Shown: piece after piece, positions 27,754-39,330 of the stretch
How the letters are laid out: every line of letters starts with the position of its first letter
Position numbering within the stretch: position 1 is the first letter of the stretch
Assembly: GCA_964020975.1 (NCBI GenBank)
Contig: OZ026628.1
Span: 14,725,079-14,789,078 of the forward strand
Reading direction: 5' to 3'
Source of the DNA: Hermodice carunculata
Lineage: Eukaryota; Annelida; Polychaeta; Eunicida; Amphinomidae
Length of the DNA: 64,000 nt
Made by a program: the position numbers and the translations under genes
Notes under the pieces: model-generated
What the model was told of the DNA's origin: nothing
The model's database searches: none
What the model saw: only the letters and a program-made list of their open reading frames with translations

Positions 27754-28507
27754 ATTGTTATTTTTGATGTCTTCTCCAAAACCCTGTGCCAGATTCGTCT
27801 GATCATGATTACAAGCAGCAGGTATTTGCACCAAAATGTCCAGTTCATGTAAATAATTCTTTTAAACTAATTATCTGGATTAGATCAAATAAAAACCGAT
27901 AGACTCTAAAATGCTTTAAAATGCTCTAAAAGCAAGAACATATCTGATAATTTTTAGGAAATAAACAGATCCGTATGAATTATGTCAGAAATTAAGAGTC
28001 CACCAGCTTGATCAATTTGACAAAATCAACATTTTGCAATTTTTGTATCCCCATTATAGAAAAACAGATGCATTGATGAACCATTCCCAGCTATGCTTTT
28101 AAAGATACATATATTGACATCTTAAGTACACAAACTTGACCATTTTATCTTTGATATATTCCAAGGATTCCCCCGAAATATCGAAAAATACAATTTACCC
28201 AAAACACCGGTGTTTATAGAGCAACTTTGAATGCAATAAACTGCCATCTTAAGTGCAGATAGATTCTGCAAACCCTATAGGTTTATTACGTAGGAATGCA
28301 TATTTCTTTGATATTATGACAAGAAATGAAGTCACTATGCCATGTTGGATATTACCTTTACTTCGTCTCCAAAATCCTAATTTCACAGGCCACAGCGTGA
28401 ATTTTTAGGGGTGAATAGCGAGGTCAGCTGCCGAAGGCTGTTCCCACTGCTGTCTTGTTATTTCTCAGTGATCTGTAAAAATACATTAATTTCCCTCGTC
28501 CACTGTA

Positions 28508-28511
<4 letters not shown>

Positions 28512-28564
<53 letters not shown>

Positions 28565-28603
28565 ACACACACACACACACACACCACACACACACACACA
28601 CAC
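28512..28603. repeat. (CA)n microsatellite with two interruptions
   Basis: About 92 bp of CA repeats, with CC dinucleotide interruptions near 28563 and 28584. Confidence 0.97.
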
Positions 28604-29750
28604 TATTTCTCGATATGGTTCACTTTTAAAGGATATCTAATGCTTAATAGGATTTTGATTTGCAAGTAATGCTATCTTGATTTGAAGGTAACATGGGTAT
28701 AGAAGGCTTGTACTGTCCCGATAGCCAATTTGGATGAAATTGAATTATTGTCTTCAGCCAAATTCTGATTTCCTTAGAAACTGAGAAAATAGTTTATAGC
28801 ATTGCATTTATGATCCAGAAAAACTAAAACCAACTTTAAGGTAACACATAAGACTCAACAGTCTTCGAACCAGACAACCAATCGTTTTCCAACCCCCCAC
28901 AGACGGCTTATGTACATAAAACTAGCGATGGTTTGCTAATTTCATTTTTGTCATCCAGAGAAACAAGACAAACTTACGAAAGATCTTAGGACTTTTTAAC
29001 TGCTTCAATACCAACTACGATTGAAGCCGAACTATCTAAGGAACTGGTCTCAGCTATGATGAGGATGCTAAATTCATATTCCTTGTTAAAACATCTTTCA
29101 TTTAAGAACCAGCATGTCTGTAGTTCTATGGAATATAATGACCCCGGGTCAACGGAATACTGGGCGCGCTGTGGGCACATCGCTCCCGAAGAACGCCGAG
29201 GAAAGCTGTTGCTTCAGTTCAAAACTTGGTGCTGAAAGAGTTAAGCTGTAACATTTATCAGTCAAACTAGAGTCAAACTTTTTCTTGTTCATAGAATGTA
29301 AATAACCTTGACCTCATTCCGGGTCACAGAACCAATTGAAACCTGCTGTTCACTTGCTAACTTGATAAGTATTCGAGTTAGTACTGTGAAGTTGTACACG
29401 GTTATGGTCCATTAATAGAGATGATAACATTATGTATAAATTACTAATTATCCACGTGTCTTCATTTTATAGGGTTCATGCATTAAGGATTATCCGTTCA
29501 ACAGATTCAGACATTTCTGTTTAAAACATTTTGGCCATGTTCTGTATGTAGAGGTGTTGGCTTCGCAAGATTCCAATTCAGAGTCGGATGATTCCACCCA
29601 CCCACCCCGAAAGATATCAAATCCACACACTTTAAGACATCATGATCTTTAAATCTTAATCCTGGTGATTACAATTCTTCCCCTCTATTGTAATTAAGAT
29701 AAAGACAAAAGAATTTTAGCTTTTTAAATTACATTTCAACCCTCTTTCAC

Positions 29751-29754
<4 letters not shown>

Positions 29755-29781
<27 letters not shown>
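29755..29781. repeat. Short (CA)n microsatellite
   Basis: A perfect CA run of about 27 bp. Confidence 0.95.
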
Positions 29782-30679
29782 CTCAAAGGAATTGATGCAC
29801 TTTGATTTTTGTCCCTGCCCCTACCTCCATAAGTATCAGACTAAGCCAGTACATGGGTGACTTTGAGCGTATTCCCAAGATCATACGTTCACTTACGTGA
29901 ATCGCACTTGTCATGCGTTATACATGCAAGGTCAGCTGTTTATAATGTTTTTGTTTTTTGTAACATCCACTAAACTGACAAGCCGGTAAGATGAATATAT
30001 GCGGCAGGTCTTTGTCTGTCATCGTTCGTTTATATTAGCATTTTCAACTCTATCACTGAGTAATGAGGATGGCGTGCGCGGGTCAACAGTTTTACCTGGA
30101 ACCGTGCGCCCAGCCTCAGCCAAGGAAAGTTGTTTTATGACCAATTAATAACCAGGAACAGGTCAATATAAGTGAGGCCATAGTGTGTTAAAAGTTTTTG
30201 CAATGGGAAGAAAATGTGCACTGACATATGCAACTCTCGTACTGTGGGATAAATGGAGATGTTACTATTTGATAACTTGAAAAACCCAATCCGAATCCAA
30301 GGCAAACTATTTTAAGTGCAATTGCAAACGTTCTTTGGATGATCCTTTTATAATATCGACTAGATCACTGAAAAAACACCAATACCAAATATCAATTCCA
30401 TCATATTTCAAACGGATCTGACCCATATGTTTAGTATGACAAGGCCTTTAGTCAAATAGAACTTAATATTTTAATTTTAAAATGTTTTTAGAGGAATGAA
30501 GTTCTTTCGCTGGACATTTTCTACAGGGGTGCGGAATCTCACCAATATCTTCCTTTTAACTCCTCTAACCCCCAAAATACAAGGTTTATATGTAATGATG
30601 TCAATTTCCCAGGTGTTATTTAAGAAAGGGTCATTGTAATCCCGACCAGGTGCATAATCTATAGGAAGGATATTTAAAG

Positions 30680-32515
30680 AGGAAAAAACTATTCACACAA
30701 AACTAAGGGCCAACAGGGTTAATGACAAATAAAAGTAACTCCTCACAATTCACAGAAAGGTTCCGAAAACACCTGCCCATACTAGCGCATGTTGAAACGT
30801 CTCAATGGCTGTAATGATGTCCCCGTAAGGTTCCTTGATCCACGAGACAATTCACGCTATATTTACGATCCAAAAGAAATTAGTTGTGTCCTGGGTGAAT
30901 ACTGGCGTGACATCGGGCCACAGAAGGTTAAATAAAATAAGAGTGATAATGAATTATGGAATAATACACTGTCGCAAAGAGTTAAGGAATTATATTCATT
31001 GACTGGTGAACCAGACGGGTTCACAGATGTTACAATAGACTTGGCTAATGTTGCATCAGCCATAAAACGGCTCAAGCCAGGCAAGCCCTGCGGGGTGGAC
31101 AGTATTCCTGATGATTTTTTTTTTTAAATATGGAGGATCCGCAGTAGTAAACAGTTTGATGGAATTGTTTAATTTTTCTAAGTTGATGGATAGCATTTCG
31201 GACCAATGGTATAAAGGTTTGGTAAAACCGTTACATAAACAAGATAGTAAAGAAAGTCTAAGTAACTACCGTGGAATAACAATTATTACATCAAACGTCT
31301 ACAAACTTTTCACTTCCGTTATTGAAGCATAGTTTATGTCATATTTGGAGGAAAATGAAATTTGGGGCGAACTTCGTGGAGCTTACCTCAGAGGTCGTCG
31401 CTTAGAAGATCAATTTTCTACTCTTAGGGGTTTATATTCGCTGAGACAAAGTCGAAAGTTAAAAACTTGGATAAGTTCCCTAAACATCTCTAAGGCCTTC
31501 GATAAAATTAGCAGGGACAGACTGTTCCTGCACTTGTGGGAAAAGGAAGTGCAAGGCAAGACATGGCGTCTAATGAAAGGTCTTTATAGAAGTGTAGAAA
31601 ATAAAGTAATATTTGGGCCTTTCGAGAGCTCATGTTTTAAAATTTTAAATGGAATGAAGCAGGGATGTATTTTATCCCCGACGTTGTTTTCATTTGTTAC
31701 GTGTGATTTAGCGGACTATGATATGTTATGCAGCCATGATCTTGGAATCCCGTTAGTGAATGATAAAATTCCCTGCCTTTTATATGCAGACGATATTTGT
31801 CTTCTAGGTGACGGTAAGGAAAATTTACAAAAAAAGGTTAAATATGTCAGATGCGTTTGCATCGAAATTGAATATGTCTTTTAGCAATGATAGATCTAAA
31901 GTAATGGTGATCGGTAAACGTGTTAATCACGACAAAAAGTGGAAACTAAGAAATTTGCATATTACCGAATGTACCTCGTACAAATATTTGGGTATTATAT
32001 TTTCACGATCTTTGAATGACTCTGCCCATATTAAGATATATCTGAGAGATAAGATGACAAGATCACGAGGTAATATGTTCAGCATTCTGTCTTCCCATGA
32101 TAACATTAATAGGGTAAGTTTTGGCGACAGTATATGGAAGCATGTGATATTACCCTCTATCTCCCATGGAAATTCTGTTTGGCAGAATAACAAGAAGGAA
32201 AGTTTGTCACTTTTTGAAGCATTTCAATATTCCATCACTAGAGCGATTCTACGCAAAAAATCTTCTCCAGCAATGTGGACTACTTTTGGCGAATTAGGCT
32301 GGCTGCCAATGTACCTTATATTGAACCGACACCGTATAAAGTTTTTTTCACAGAATGAGGTACGACCTACCTGAAAGCAGGCTCTGTGAACAAGTGTTTA
32401 CAAAATTAAGTGCACAACATCTAGATGTAGAAACTGTAGCCTGGCCATATTGTTATGAGGTATATAATGTACTCAAAAATGTTGGATTGGATCGTGGTTT
32501 CCATAGCCAGGATGA
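30680..32515 (+). mobile_element. LINE A1: reverse-transcriptase part of a family-A non-LTR retrotransposon, broken
   Basis: A reverse-transcriptase region can be followed from about 30860 to 32515. In order it shows KPGKPCGVDSIPDDF (31050-31110), NYRGITII, LNISKAFDKISRDRL (31480-31520), GMKQGCILSPTLFS, the catalytic LLYADDICLLG (31780-31810), SYKYLGIIFSRSL (31975-32010), and a C-terminal ELGWLP segment (32290) running on to DLPESRLCEQVF. The frame is interrupted: a poly-T run near 31112, a stop at 31330, a one-base shift near 31840 and another near 32350. The GMKQGC and YADDICLL versions differ from those of LINEs B and C, so this is a separate family. No endonuclease or ORF1 is attached. 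The 3' end abuts LINE B, so the missing tail was lost or displaced there. Confidence 0.85.
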
Positions 32516-35360
32516 GTTTTGGTTGGTACCTTACTTAAATTAACTCAAACTCCTCGCCCTTTCACTCTTGAAGTCTGTGCCAACATTGACAGGTTTTACC
32601 AGTTTTACAAAAAGCGACGCAATAAGGTTGTCAATGCAATAAAAGTGTCAATAAACTCCTACTTTTCTAAATTACGTACACAATTAGATAAAGATGATAT
32701 GAATCCCAAACAATGGTGGAACTTATCTAAGTCCTTACTAGGTTGCAAAATCCATGAAGACATACCTCCTATTGTTGAAGACAGTAGAATTATCTCTAGC
32801 ATCACCGAAAAGTGTGAAGTATTTAATACTTACTTCGCTAGTCAATGCGTTACCCATGCCGATAATGATGCACCTCCCCTGCCAAACTTTACCTATCGTA
32901 CTGAGGCACGCATGAGTGATTTCACGCTCAATGAAGAAAGTGTCAGGAAAGTTTTGCTCTCCTTGAGATTAACTTCTGCCTCAGGACCCGACAATATTGG
33001 CAACACTCTCCTAAAAAATACTGCTGACTCGATCTCCAAGCCCTTAACAAAAATTTTCAACCTGTCTCTCAGTGTCTCTCAATTTCCCGACTCTTGGAAA
33101 CGCTCTAATATCTGCCCTGTGTTTAAAAAATCGAATAAACAAATCAAGAGTAACTATCGTCCAATTTCACTGCTGTGCAACGTATCGAAAGTTTTCGAGC
33201 GACTGGTCTTTAATTTTCTTTATGAATATCTAATAGGCAACAACCTACTAACTGATAAGAACTCTGGGTTTAAAGCTAATGATTCAACTACCAACCAACT
33301 AATAAGTATTCTCCACAATATCTACAATGGGCTTGAAAATTCCAAGGAGGCCAGAATGGTATTCTTAGATATCTCGAAAGCCTTTGACAAAGTGTGGCAT
33401 GTAGGCCTCCTCTTCAAACTACGACAACTGGGGTTATCTGAAGGACTTCTTATGTGGATAAACTGTTACCTGTCAAACCGCTTTCAACGTGTTATTATCC
33501 ACGGGCGTACCTCCTCTTGGCTTCCTGTTCAGGCCGGCGTACCTCAGGGATCAATTCTGGGTCCCTTATTGTTTCTTGTCTATATAAATGATATTGTAGA
33601 TGACTTGACCTGTGATGTCCGCATCTTCGCCGATGACACTAGTCTACTTGAGATAGTTCAAAATCCTACCGATTCGGCACACCACTTGAACACAAATCTC
33701 TCATTTATTTACCACTGGGGTAAATTATGGCGCATGGTTTTTAATGCCTTAAAATCCATTTCAGTTATTTTCTCGGCCAAAATCAATAAACCTTATCATC
33801 CCCCTGTCCTTCTAGGTGGTACAGTCATACCAGAGGAAGACACCCACACTCACCTTGGAATTACTCTAGCCAACAATCTTTCCTGGCGTGCGCATATCAC
33901 ACGCATCACAAACAAAGCCAGCCAGCGTATTGGACTTCTTCGAAGATTCAAATTTAAGTTATCCCGAAAAACACTGGAAAGATTATATTTCTCAATGGTT
34001 CGGCCAATTCTTGAATATGGTTGTGTTATCTTTGATAATTGTGGGCAAGGTCTGAGTGATTTACTTGAGTCGATTCAGTACGAGGCAGCTAAAATATGCA
34101 CTGGTGCATTAAGGCACACATCCCATAACAAACTCTTAGACGAACTTGGTTGGCCCACACTAGCCAGTAGACGCAAATATTTCAAATTAATCCTTTTCTA
34201 CAAAATGTATTTTAACTTAACTCCTTCCTACCTATCCAACCTTATACCTCGCAACCCCGCCATGGCTGGTCATACGTTTCGCCATAGGCCTATCAGCAAC
34301 CTTCGCCCCATCAAATGCCGAACCCAGCGGTTTGAAAATTCCTTTCTCCCTGATGCCACCAAACTATGGAATAATCTCCCCACTGATATCCGTAACTCCC
34401 TTTCCCTTCAAATCTTTAAGTCGAAACTCAAAGCCACTCTGCTAGCGGCCGACATTGCTCCAGATTTCTACTCCCATGGTCAGCGATTTGCTAACATCTG
34501 TCATACCCAGTTACGATTAGGATTCTCTAGACTTAATTCCGATCTCCATAAAGTAAATATCATTCAACAGCCAACCTGTGCCTGCTCCCACCCAACTGAG
34601 GATTTCAAACATTTTTGTCTCTACTGCCCTAAATATGTCCAGGAGAGAAAGAAGCTCCTGCTTACCATCACTCCTTTGTTAGCCCCTGGTGTTAATCCAA
34701 ACCTTATAATGCATGTTGCAAGTGACAGACTATGTAGTATTTTACTGTTCGGGAGTAAAGAACTTTCAGAAGAATGCAATACAGTAATTTTCAGAGCAAT
34801 GCAAAATTTTGTTGTTGAAACACGCCGATTTATATTGTAACCGTGTAGTATCTTATTATATATATGTATCCCGAAACCAGCATATACCATTGCAGTGTAT
34901 TTGTATGTTCAACGTATGTACCATGTCCTCTATCGTGTCTCCACAGGTGGGTCGACAATGACAAGGCGGGAAGGAACACCCGAGCTACTGGGCGCACTGG
35001 CGGCTCCACAGTGGCAGTGTGAGTTTGCAGCCAGGGTGCTTCAGCCGCGCCCAGCAAGCTATAACCTCCCCTTCAGTCGCTCCCTGTGCTGAGGACGAAT
35101 TAGCTTGCTACTAAGCATATTCGTGTATATATGCATGTTTTCTTAATTGGATTGGAATGTTAGATATTGTTTTTGTTGTTTAATTGTATTACAGCATGTC
35201 TACCAGAGTACATAGTCACATGTTTGTACATTGTATTGTCCTATGCGTCTTGTATATATCATTTTGTGCGTCTCCGTGTCTGGAGAACCCCTAGATTAGT
35301 CATATTTCATGTACTATTGGGTAATCCAGTGAAAATAAATATGTTTAAACTAAAAAATAC
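32516..35360 (+). mobile_element. LINE B: 5'-truncated non-LTR retrotransposon with open RT frame
   Basis: It begins in the linker between endonuclease and RT, directly against LINE A1. It carries one long frame to 34840 and then an untranslated tail. The tail probably runs to about 35360, where an AATAAA-type signal (35335) is followed by an A-rich end. The endonuclease and ORF1 are absent, as expected for 5' truncation during target-primed reverse transcription. A GC-richer stretch at 34940-35095 in the tail is unexplained. Its C-terminal knuckle resembles those of LINEs E and F, so B, E and F seem to form one broad group, jockey- or CR1-like. Confidence 0.8.
32519..34840 (+). CDS. Reverse transcriptase of LINE B, 5'-truncated but otherwise open
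   Basis: This 773-codon frame copies element RNA at a nicked target site in non-LTR retrotransposition. The formal start is a TTG at the junction with LINE A1, so the true N-terminus (endonuclease) is missing. A charged linker (residues about 10-75) precedes the RT: TSASGPDNIGN (about 150), SNYRPISLLCNVSKVFERLV (about 210), MVFLDISKAFDKVWHVGLL (about 280), AGVPQGSILGPLLFLVYIND (about 340) and the catalytic FADDTSL (about 370). Then come a thumb-like THLGITLANNLSW and an RPILEYG segment. Near the C-terminus a Cys-His cluster, CACSHPTEDFKHFCLYCP, resembles the terminal knuckle of LINEs E and F. There is no internal stop over 2.3 kb, which indicates a recent insertion. Confidence 0.9.
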   Translation: MVGTLLKLTQTPRPFTLEVCANIDRFYQFYKKRRNKVVNAIKVSINSYFSKLRTQLDKDDMNPKQWWNLSKSLLGCKIHEDIPPIVEDSRIISSITEKCEVFNTYFASQCVTHADNDAPPLPNFTYRTEARMSDFTLNEESVRKVLLSLRLTSASGPDNIGNTLLKNTADSISKPLTKIFNLSLSVSQFPDSWKRSNICPVFKKSNKQIKSNYRPISLLCNVSKVFERLVFNFLYEYLIGNNLLTDKNSGFKANDSTTNQLISILHNIYNGLENSKEARMVFLDISKAFDKVWHVGLLFKLRQLGLSEGLLMWINCYLSNRFQRVIIHGRTSSWLPVQAGVPQGSILGPLLFLVYINDIVDDLTCDVRIFADDTSLLEIVQNPTDSAHHLNTNLSFIYHWGKLWRMVFNALKSISVIFSAKINKPYHPPVLLGGTVIPEEDTHTHLGITLANNLSWRAHITRITNKASQRIGLLRRFKFKLSRKTLERLYFSMVRPILEYGCVIFDNCGQGLSDLLESIQYEAAKICTGALRHTSHNKLLDELGWPTLASRRKYFKLILFYKMYFNLTPSYLSNLIPRNPAMAGHTFRHRPISNLRPIKCRTQRFENSFLPDATKLWNNLPTDIRNSLSLQIFKSKLKATLLAADIAPDFYSHGQRFANICHTQLRLGFSRLNSDLHKVNIIQQPTCACSHPTEDFKHFCLYCPKYVQERKKLLLTITPLLAPGVNPNLIMHVASDRLCSILLFGSKELSEECNTVIFRAMQNFVVETRRFIL

Positions 35361-35729
35361 TTGAATCTGAGTATTGAAGGCTATAAAAATCATTCTTTTA
35401 ACATATTGATGAGGATTCTTCATTGTACTGGTACCGTGCAATGAAAGGGTCTATTTTTCGGGAAGATAACTTGTTTAAGATGGACGATTTTTATGCAACA
35501 CAGCTAAAATATTCAGTACGCACGGGTTGCTTTAGCATGAATGAAACTTAACTCGGTTGGTTTGTCAATGAAGAGGCCGGAAAGAAAAAGCGATATATAT
35601 GTTTTTAAGTGGAAATAGTTTAAGTCTCTTGACACAAATCAAGTGAGCATGCTAGCGTTAAATGGGGTCAATGAAGAGCCTAAACTCTGTGTTGAGAACT
35701 GTTTGTACAACTGAGAACACAAAGACGCT

Positions 35730-36953
35730 ATGATCCAGTGTGTAACATGCATGATTTGGCACCATTACACATGTATTGGTGAAAAAGAGCCGGAAATAAG
35801 TGCCATGTGGAACTGCAAAGGCTGTAGATTAATGCCTACTCATATGCGTCTGATAGTACAGGGAATAAGCAACCTTGAAAACCAAGTTAAGGCAAATAAT
35901 ATAGAAGAACTCAAAACTCTCAAGGCACAGATCCAATCACTCAAGACGAACAATGCTGATCTTGTAAAACAACTATCTGCAAAAACCGCAGAATGCACAG
36001 AGCTTAGGCGCGAAAATACAGAACTTAAAGATGGCCTAAGTAAAGCCCACGAAACGCTCGAATCTAAGGACAACAAAGCATCCTCTGACAACTTAGTGAT
36101 TGGGAGCTCTATCATTAAGGATGTCACAAGCAGCGACAGTAAGACAGTAGTAAAGTCTATGAGTGGCGCCACAGTCAATGATGTGCATAATGCATTGACA
36201 AAAGAAACAAGAAAATATGAAACTGTCATCTTACAAGTTGGTACAAACGACTGTGCCAAGTCCAATGATGCTGATAAGATAATCAATGACTACAAGTTAA
36301 TGGCAATTGGCGCTAAACAAGTTGCAAAGCATGTCAAAGTATCAAGCTTGTGCCCACGAGTTGACAAATGTGATGCTCAAGAAACAGCAGAAATAGTAAA
36401 TGCGGGACTAGCAGCCATGTGCATTGACAATGGCTATACATTTATCAATAATGACCCAAAATTTCGTCTCGCTGACGGCACAAAAAATGTAGGTGCTTTA
36501 CAAAAAGCTGGCTCACACCTTTCCCAGTTTGGCACGAAAAAGCTGATCGAAAGTTTTGGTATCCAGTGCCTTGGAGTAAGAACCTCAACAAGCCAATCCA
36601 GCCAAAACAAAAGCACACTAACGGGGAAAAGGTCAAATAACGGTCCGTGGTCACGAAACGGGACAGACAATGGTAGAACTACTGAAAGTGGCGCGTGGCA
36701 GCATGTTGGCAAGCACAATCGCAAGCATGCACAAAAGGAGACGAACAGCAGACGGAACAATACCACCGGTAGCTATGAAGGAGGACGAAACCATACAGAT
36801 GTAAGGTCCCAAAACAATACAGCGAAGTGTACTTTCTGTGGTGAAAGAAACCATAACTCCACCACGTGCAAGCACGGACAAAAGATACGGTGCGACACGT
36901 GCTGGAAACTCAGACATAAAAAGAAGATATGTTGGTATAACAGTACATATTAG
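35730..36953 (+). CDS. LINE A2 ORF1: PHD-like finger, coiled coil, SGNH esterase-like domain, zinc knuckle
   Basis: 407 codons. The N-terminus reads CVTCMIWHHYTC...WNCKGC, the second half of a PHD finger. The first Cys pair lies upstream (LCVENC, about 35690) but is separated by a stop, so the annotated start may be a degraded version of an earlier one. Residues about 45-115 are a heptad-rich coiled coil. Residues about 120-275 form an SGNH/esterase-like fold with LVIGSSIIKD (block I, GDS replaced by GSS), LQVGTNDCA (block III) and GSHLSQFG where DGxHLxxxG is usual. The catalytic Asp-His end is therefore altered. A basic Ser/Asn-rich linker leads to zinc knuckles, CTFCGERNHNSTTC then CDTCWKLRH. 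Esterase ORF1s are known from CR1-type LINEs and are thought to act as RNA-binding chaperones. The altered block I suggests decay or a structural role. Confidence 0.82.
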   Translation: MIQCVTCMIWHHYTCIGEKEPEISAMWNCKGCRLMPTHMRLIVQGISNLENQVKANNIEELKTLKAQIQSLKTNNADLVKQLSAKTAECTELRRENTELKDGLSKAHETLESKDNKASSDNLVIGSSIIKDVTSSDSKTVVKSMSGATVNDVHNALTKETRKYETVILQVGTNDCAKSNDADKIINDYKLMAIGAKQVAKHVKVSSLCPRVDKCDAQETAEIVNAGLAAMCIDNGYTFINNDPKFRLADGTKNVGALQKAGSHLSQFGTKKLIESFGIQCLGVRTSTSQSSQNKSTLTGKRSNNGPWSRNGTDNGRTTESGAWQHVGKHNRKHAQKETNSRRNNTTGSYEGGRNHTDVRSQNNTAKCTFCGERNHNSTTCKHGQKIRCDTCWKLRHKKKICWYNSTY

Positions 36954-37059
36954 AGGTGTGGCAAAGAAGGTAGGGCCTCCAAGACCAGCACTAGGGAGCC
37001 TACCAAAAATAAGACAAAACGCCATCGCCGAGGTAAGCAGCGTAAGTTAAGGAAAGTGT

Positions 37060-38076
37060 ATAAGAAAATTAGACCAGCATACTGTAATGTGCAAAATTTA
37101 GGTTTAGCCAAACGATGTGAATTGTCTCATTTACTGGAAAAAGAACACTTCTCTATGTATGCAATAGTTCCACCAATCTGATCATGACATAATATTTGAG
37201 AATATACATCCTCAATATAAGTGGTTAGGCAAAGCAAGGAAGAGCACTGTGAAAAAGACAGGAGGTGGTTTAGGTCTCCTAATTAGCAAAAGTATTGAGG
37301 TTCTAGATAACAATGTTTTCGACTCGAAAAATGATGAATTTGAGCGTTTATGGATAAAGGTCAAAGCTGGACAGAATATTTTTATGGTCGGGGTAACTTA
37401 CTTTCCTAACGATGGAATAGATAAAGATAATAGTTCTTTTCTTATGACTGAACTGATCGAAAATATCAGCCAATTGCAATCTAAGGGTCACCATTGTATT
37501 TTGTTGGGAGATTTCAACGGTAAAATAGGAGAGTATCGTGTTGAAGGTAAAGCAAGTTTTAATGGCGACCTGCTAGAAAAACTGATAGAGACAGCTGATA
37601 TGAAAGTTTTAAACAAATCTCCCCTATGCACTGGAAAATATACGTGGCATAGAGGTAGCACCAAGACCACTATTGACTATGCACTTATAAGCTCCTCTCT
37701 GGAAAATAACATAGACAGTGTCATCATTGATGAAGTTGGTGATTATGACTTAGGCAGTGATCACAATACAATATGTGTTTCGTTTAACTCTTCCGAATGT
37801 AAAAACAATGCCCCCCTGGTAAAAAATATTATGAAGTGGAAAGTCAATGAGGTAAAAGACTGGAGTGCTTTCAGACTAGCTTTATCTGCTAAATTTGCAA
37901 ACTTCGAGTGTGACCTTTCCCAACCTATTAACCAAACATGGCTAGGATGGAAGCAGATTGTTACAGAAGTTGGTGAACAATATGTCGGTAAAAAAGAAAT
38001 AAAAGACGATAAAAAGCATGTGATTAAGTATTCCACGCTTGGGGAGAGATACATGTTCCAGGTAAATGACTTCTAG
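37060..38076 (+). pseudogene. LINE A2 endonuclease (APE type), truncated before the RT
   Basis: The APE-type endonuclease nicks target DNA to prime reverse transcription. The N-terminal strand YCNVQNLGLAKRCELSHLL is readable at 37078-37135, but a break near 37170 separates it from the main frame at 37249-38076. The main frame shows KKTGGGLGLLISKS, then LLGDFNGKIGEY (metal-binding Asp-x-Asn), KTTIDYALIS and GSDHNTI (catalytic Asp-His). These positions look intact. The frame then runs into linker-like sequence and stops at 38074. The following C-terminal segment belongs to the far end of ORF2, so the RT has been removed by an internal deletion at about 38000-38060. Confidence 0.8.
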
Positions 38077-38078
38077 GG

Positions 38079-38472
38079 CACTAGACTAAAATTTATGGCT
38101 AGAACCGGATGTCTAGGCTTGGAAGAAACATTACAGAGATGGAATTTGTCCAACGGAATTTGTAAACTATGTAATCAAGGTATAGAAGATTTATTTCATT
38201 TCACTTTCACATGTGAACACTCCAAGGAATAAAGAATTAAGATTTGGCGAAATTTGGAAAAATGCCTGTTGGAACATGGTTATACCCATGTATGGGAACA
38301 TTTTACTCGCTCTTCCTTAACTACGAAATTTACGTTACTGTTTGGAATATCATTCAATTATGACCATGCTGTTAATGATATATTTGACAGTGCTTGTAAA
38401 ACTTTCCTAAAAGAAGCATGGCGTTGCCGTATGGTAGCTCTTGGAGGTGCTGGCTGTGACATTTCTTTGTAG
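38079..38472 (+). pseudogene. LINE A2 ORF2 C-terminal Cys-His segment
   Basis: A remnant of the ORF2 C-terminus reads LSNGICKLCNQGIEDLFHF followed by TCEHSKE. This is the C-x2-C...EDxxHF...C knuckle found after the RT in several LINE families. An in-frame stop at 38230 interrupts it, and reading continues through a 72-codon frame at 38254-38472. It directly follows the endonuclease frame with no RT between. Confidence 0.7.
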
Positions 38473-38569
38473 TTTCTTAAAAAATTAACTGTGATATATA
38501 AGCTAATGTGTATGTGTGTATGTGTGTATGTGTGTATGTGTATGTAAATATACACACATGTATATACAT

Positions 38570-38611
<42 letters not shown>

Positions 38612-39330
38612 CTTCAACTGTGCCTGATCACAGTAAAGAACTAGAGTTGTACAGTTCCCTATAAGGTGCAGATTCCATAGCTTTTAAATGGAGCTCCTAT
38701 ATTGTATATAAGGTTTATCTATTTTGAAGTGTACTTTAATTTTATACATTGTAAATATGACGATGATAAACATTTATTTTCTACATTGTAAACCAAAAGT
38801 GCACGATGTACTTGTCCTTACGCTTTTTAGAGTTTTCTCCCAATGAGTGGTTTATCTCTAGTTTTGGCGCGGGGGACAAAATTATGATATTGATGATTGG
38901 TTACCCCGATTGAAAGTAAACTTTAAATGGGTAAGATAATTGGAGCATCATGGAATAAACCCTGTTCCATCGATGCCCCCGTTGTAAAGGGATAGTTTTC
39001 CTGATAAAATTATTTATCTATTTATTATTTACAAACCATTGGCATTGGTGCGGAATTCGCGATTTGGTATTTTGAAGAGATAGCATCCAAAATGTATGTG
39101 TTATTAGTATTAAGGGAAGGTTAAGTTGTCAAAAGAATGTAATGGACAATATATATGTATATATACATGGAGCTATGAGAAGCCTATTGATGGTTGCATG
39201 CGCATGTAAAAAGTAAATTTCAAATGGTAAATGGATGCTGTTCCACGTACGGCTCAATGCTGAACGTAGGTACAGCCCTACCACTCACAAATCCTTACTT
39301 TGTAATATAGACGGCTTCTTGTAATATACT

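Larger units (their letters stand above)
27850..30680. other. Unassigned AT-rich DNA
   Basis: No coding or RNA gene is supported. It contains (CA)n tracts and weak relatives of the 148-bp tandem sentence (29300-29460 and 29830-29950). Two short GC-richer stretches at 29150-29215 and 30070-30140 share 'gggtcaac...gccNaggaaagNtgtt' and may be copies of a short repeat. Confidence 0.4.
35549..39031 (+). mobile_element. LINE A2: non-LTR retrotransposon with ORF1 and endonuclease, RT deleted
   Basis: The order is a 5' leader (35549-35729, matching a second leader at 39446), ORF1 (35730-36953), an endonuclease frame (about 37060-38060), then abruptly a C-terminal Cys-His segment (38079-38472). The tail ends in a 70-bp motif at 38943-39010 and an AT-rich tract. 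The roughly 1.5 kb of RT expected between endonuclease and C-terminal segment is missing. The 38510-38620 stretch is a (TGTA)n/(TA)n tract. I group A2 with A1 because they are adjacent and share a non-canonical style, but their domains do not overlap, so common family membership is an inference. Confidence 0.75.
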
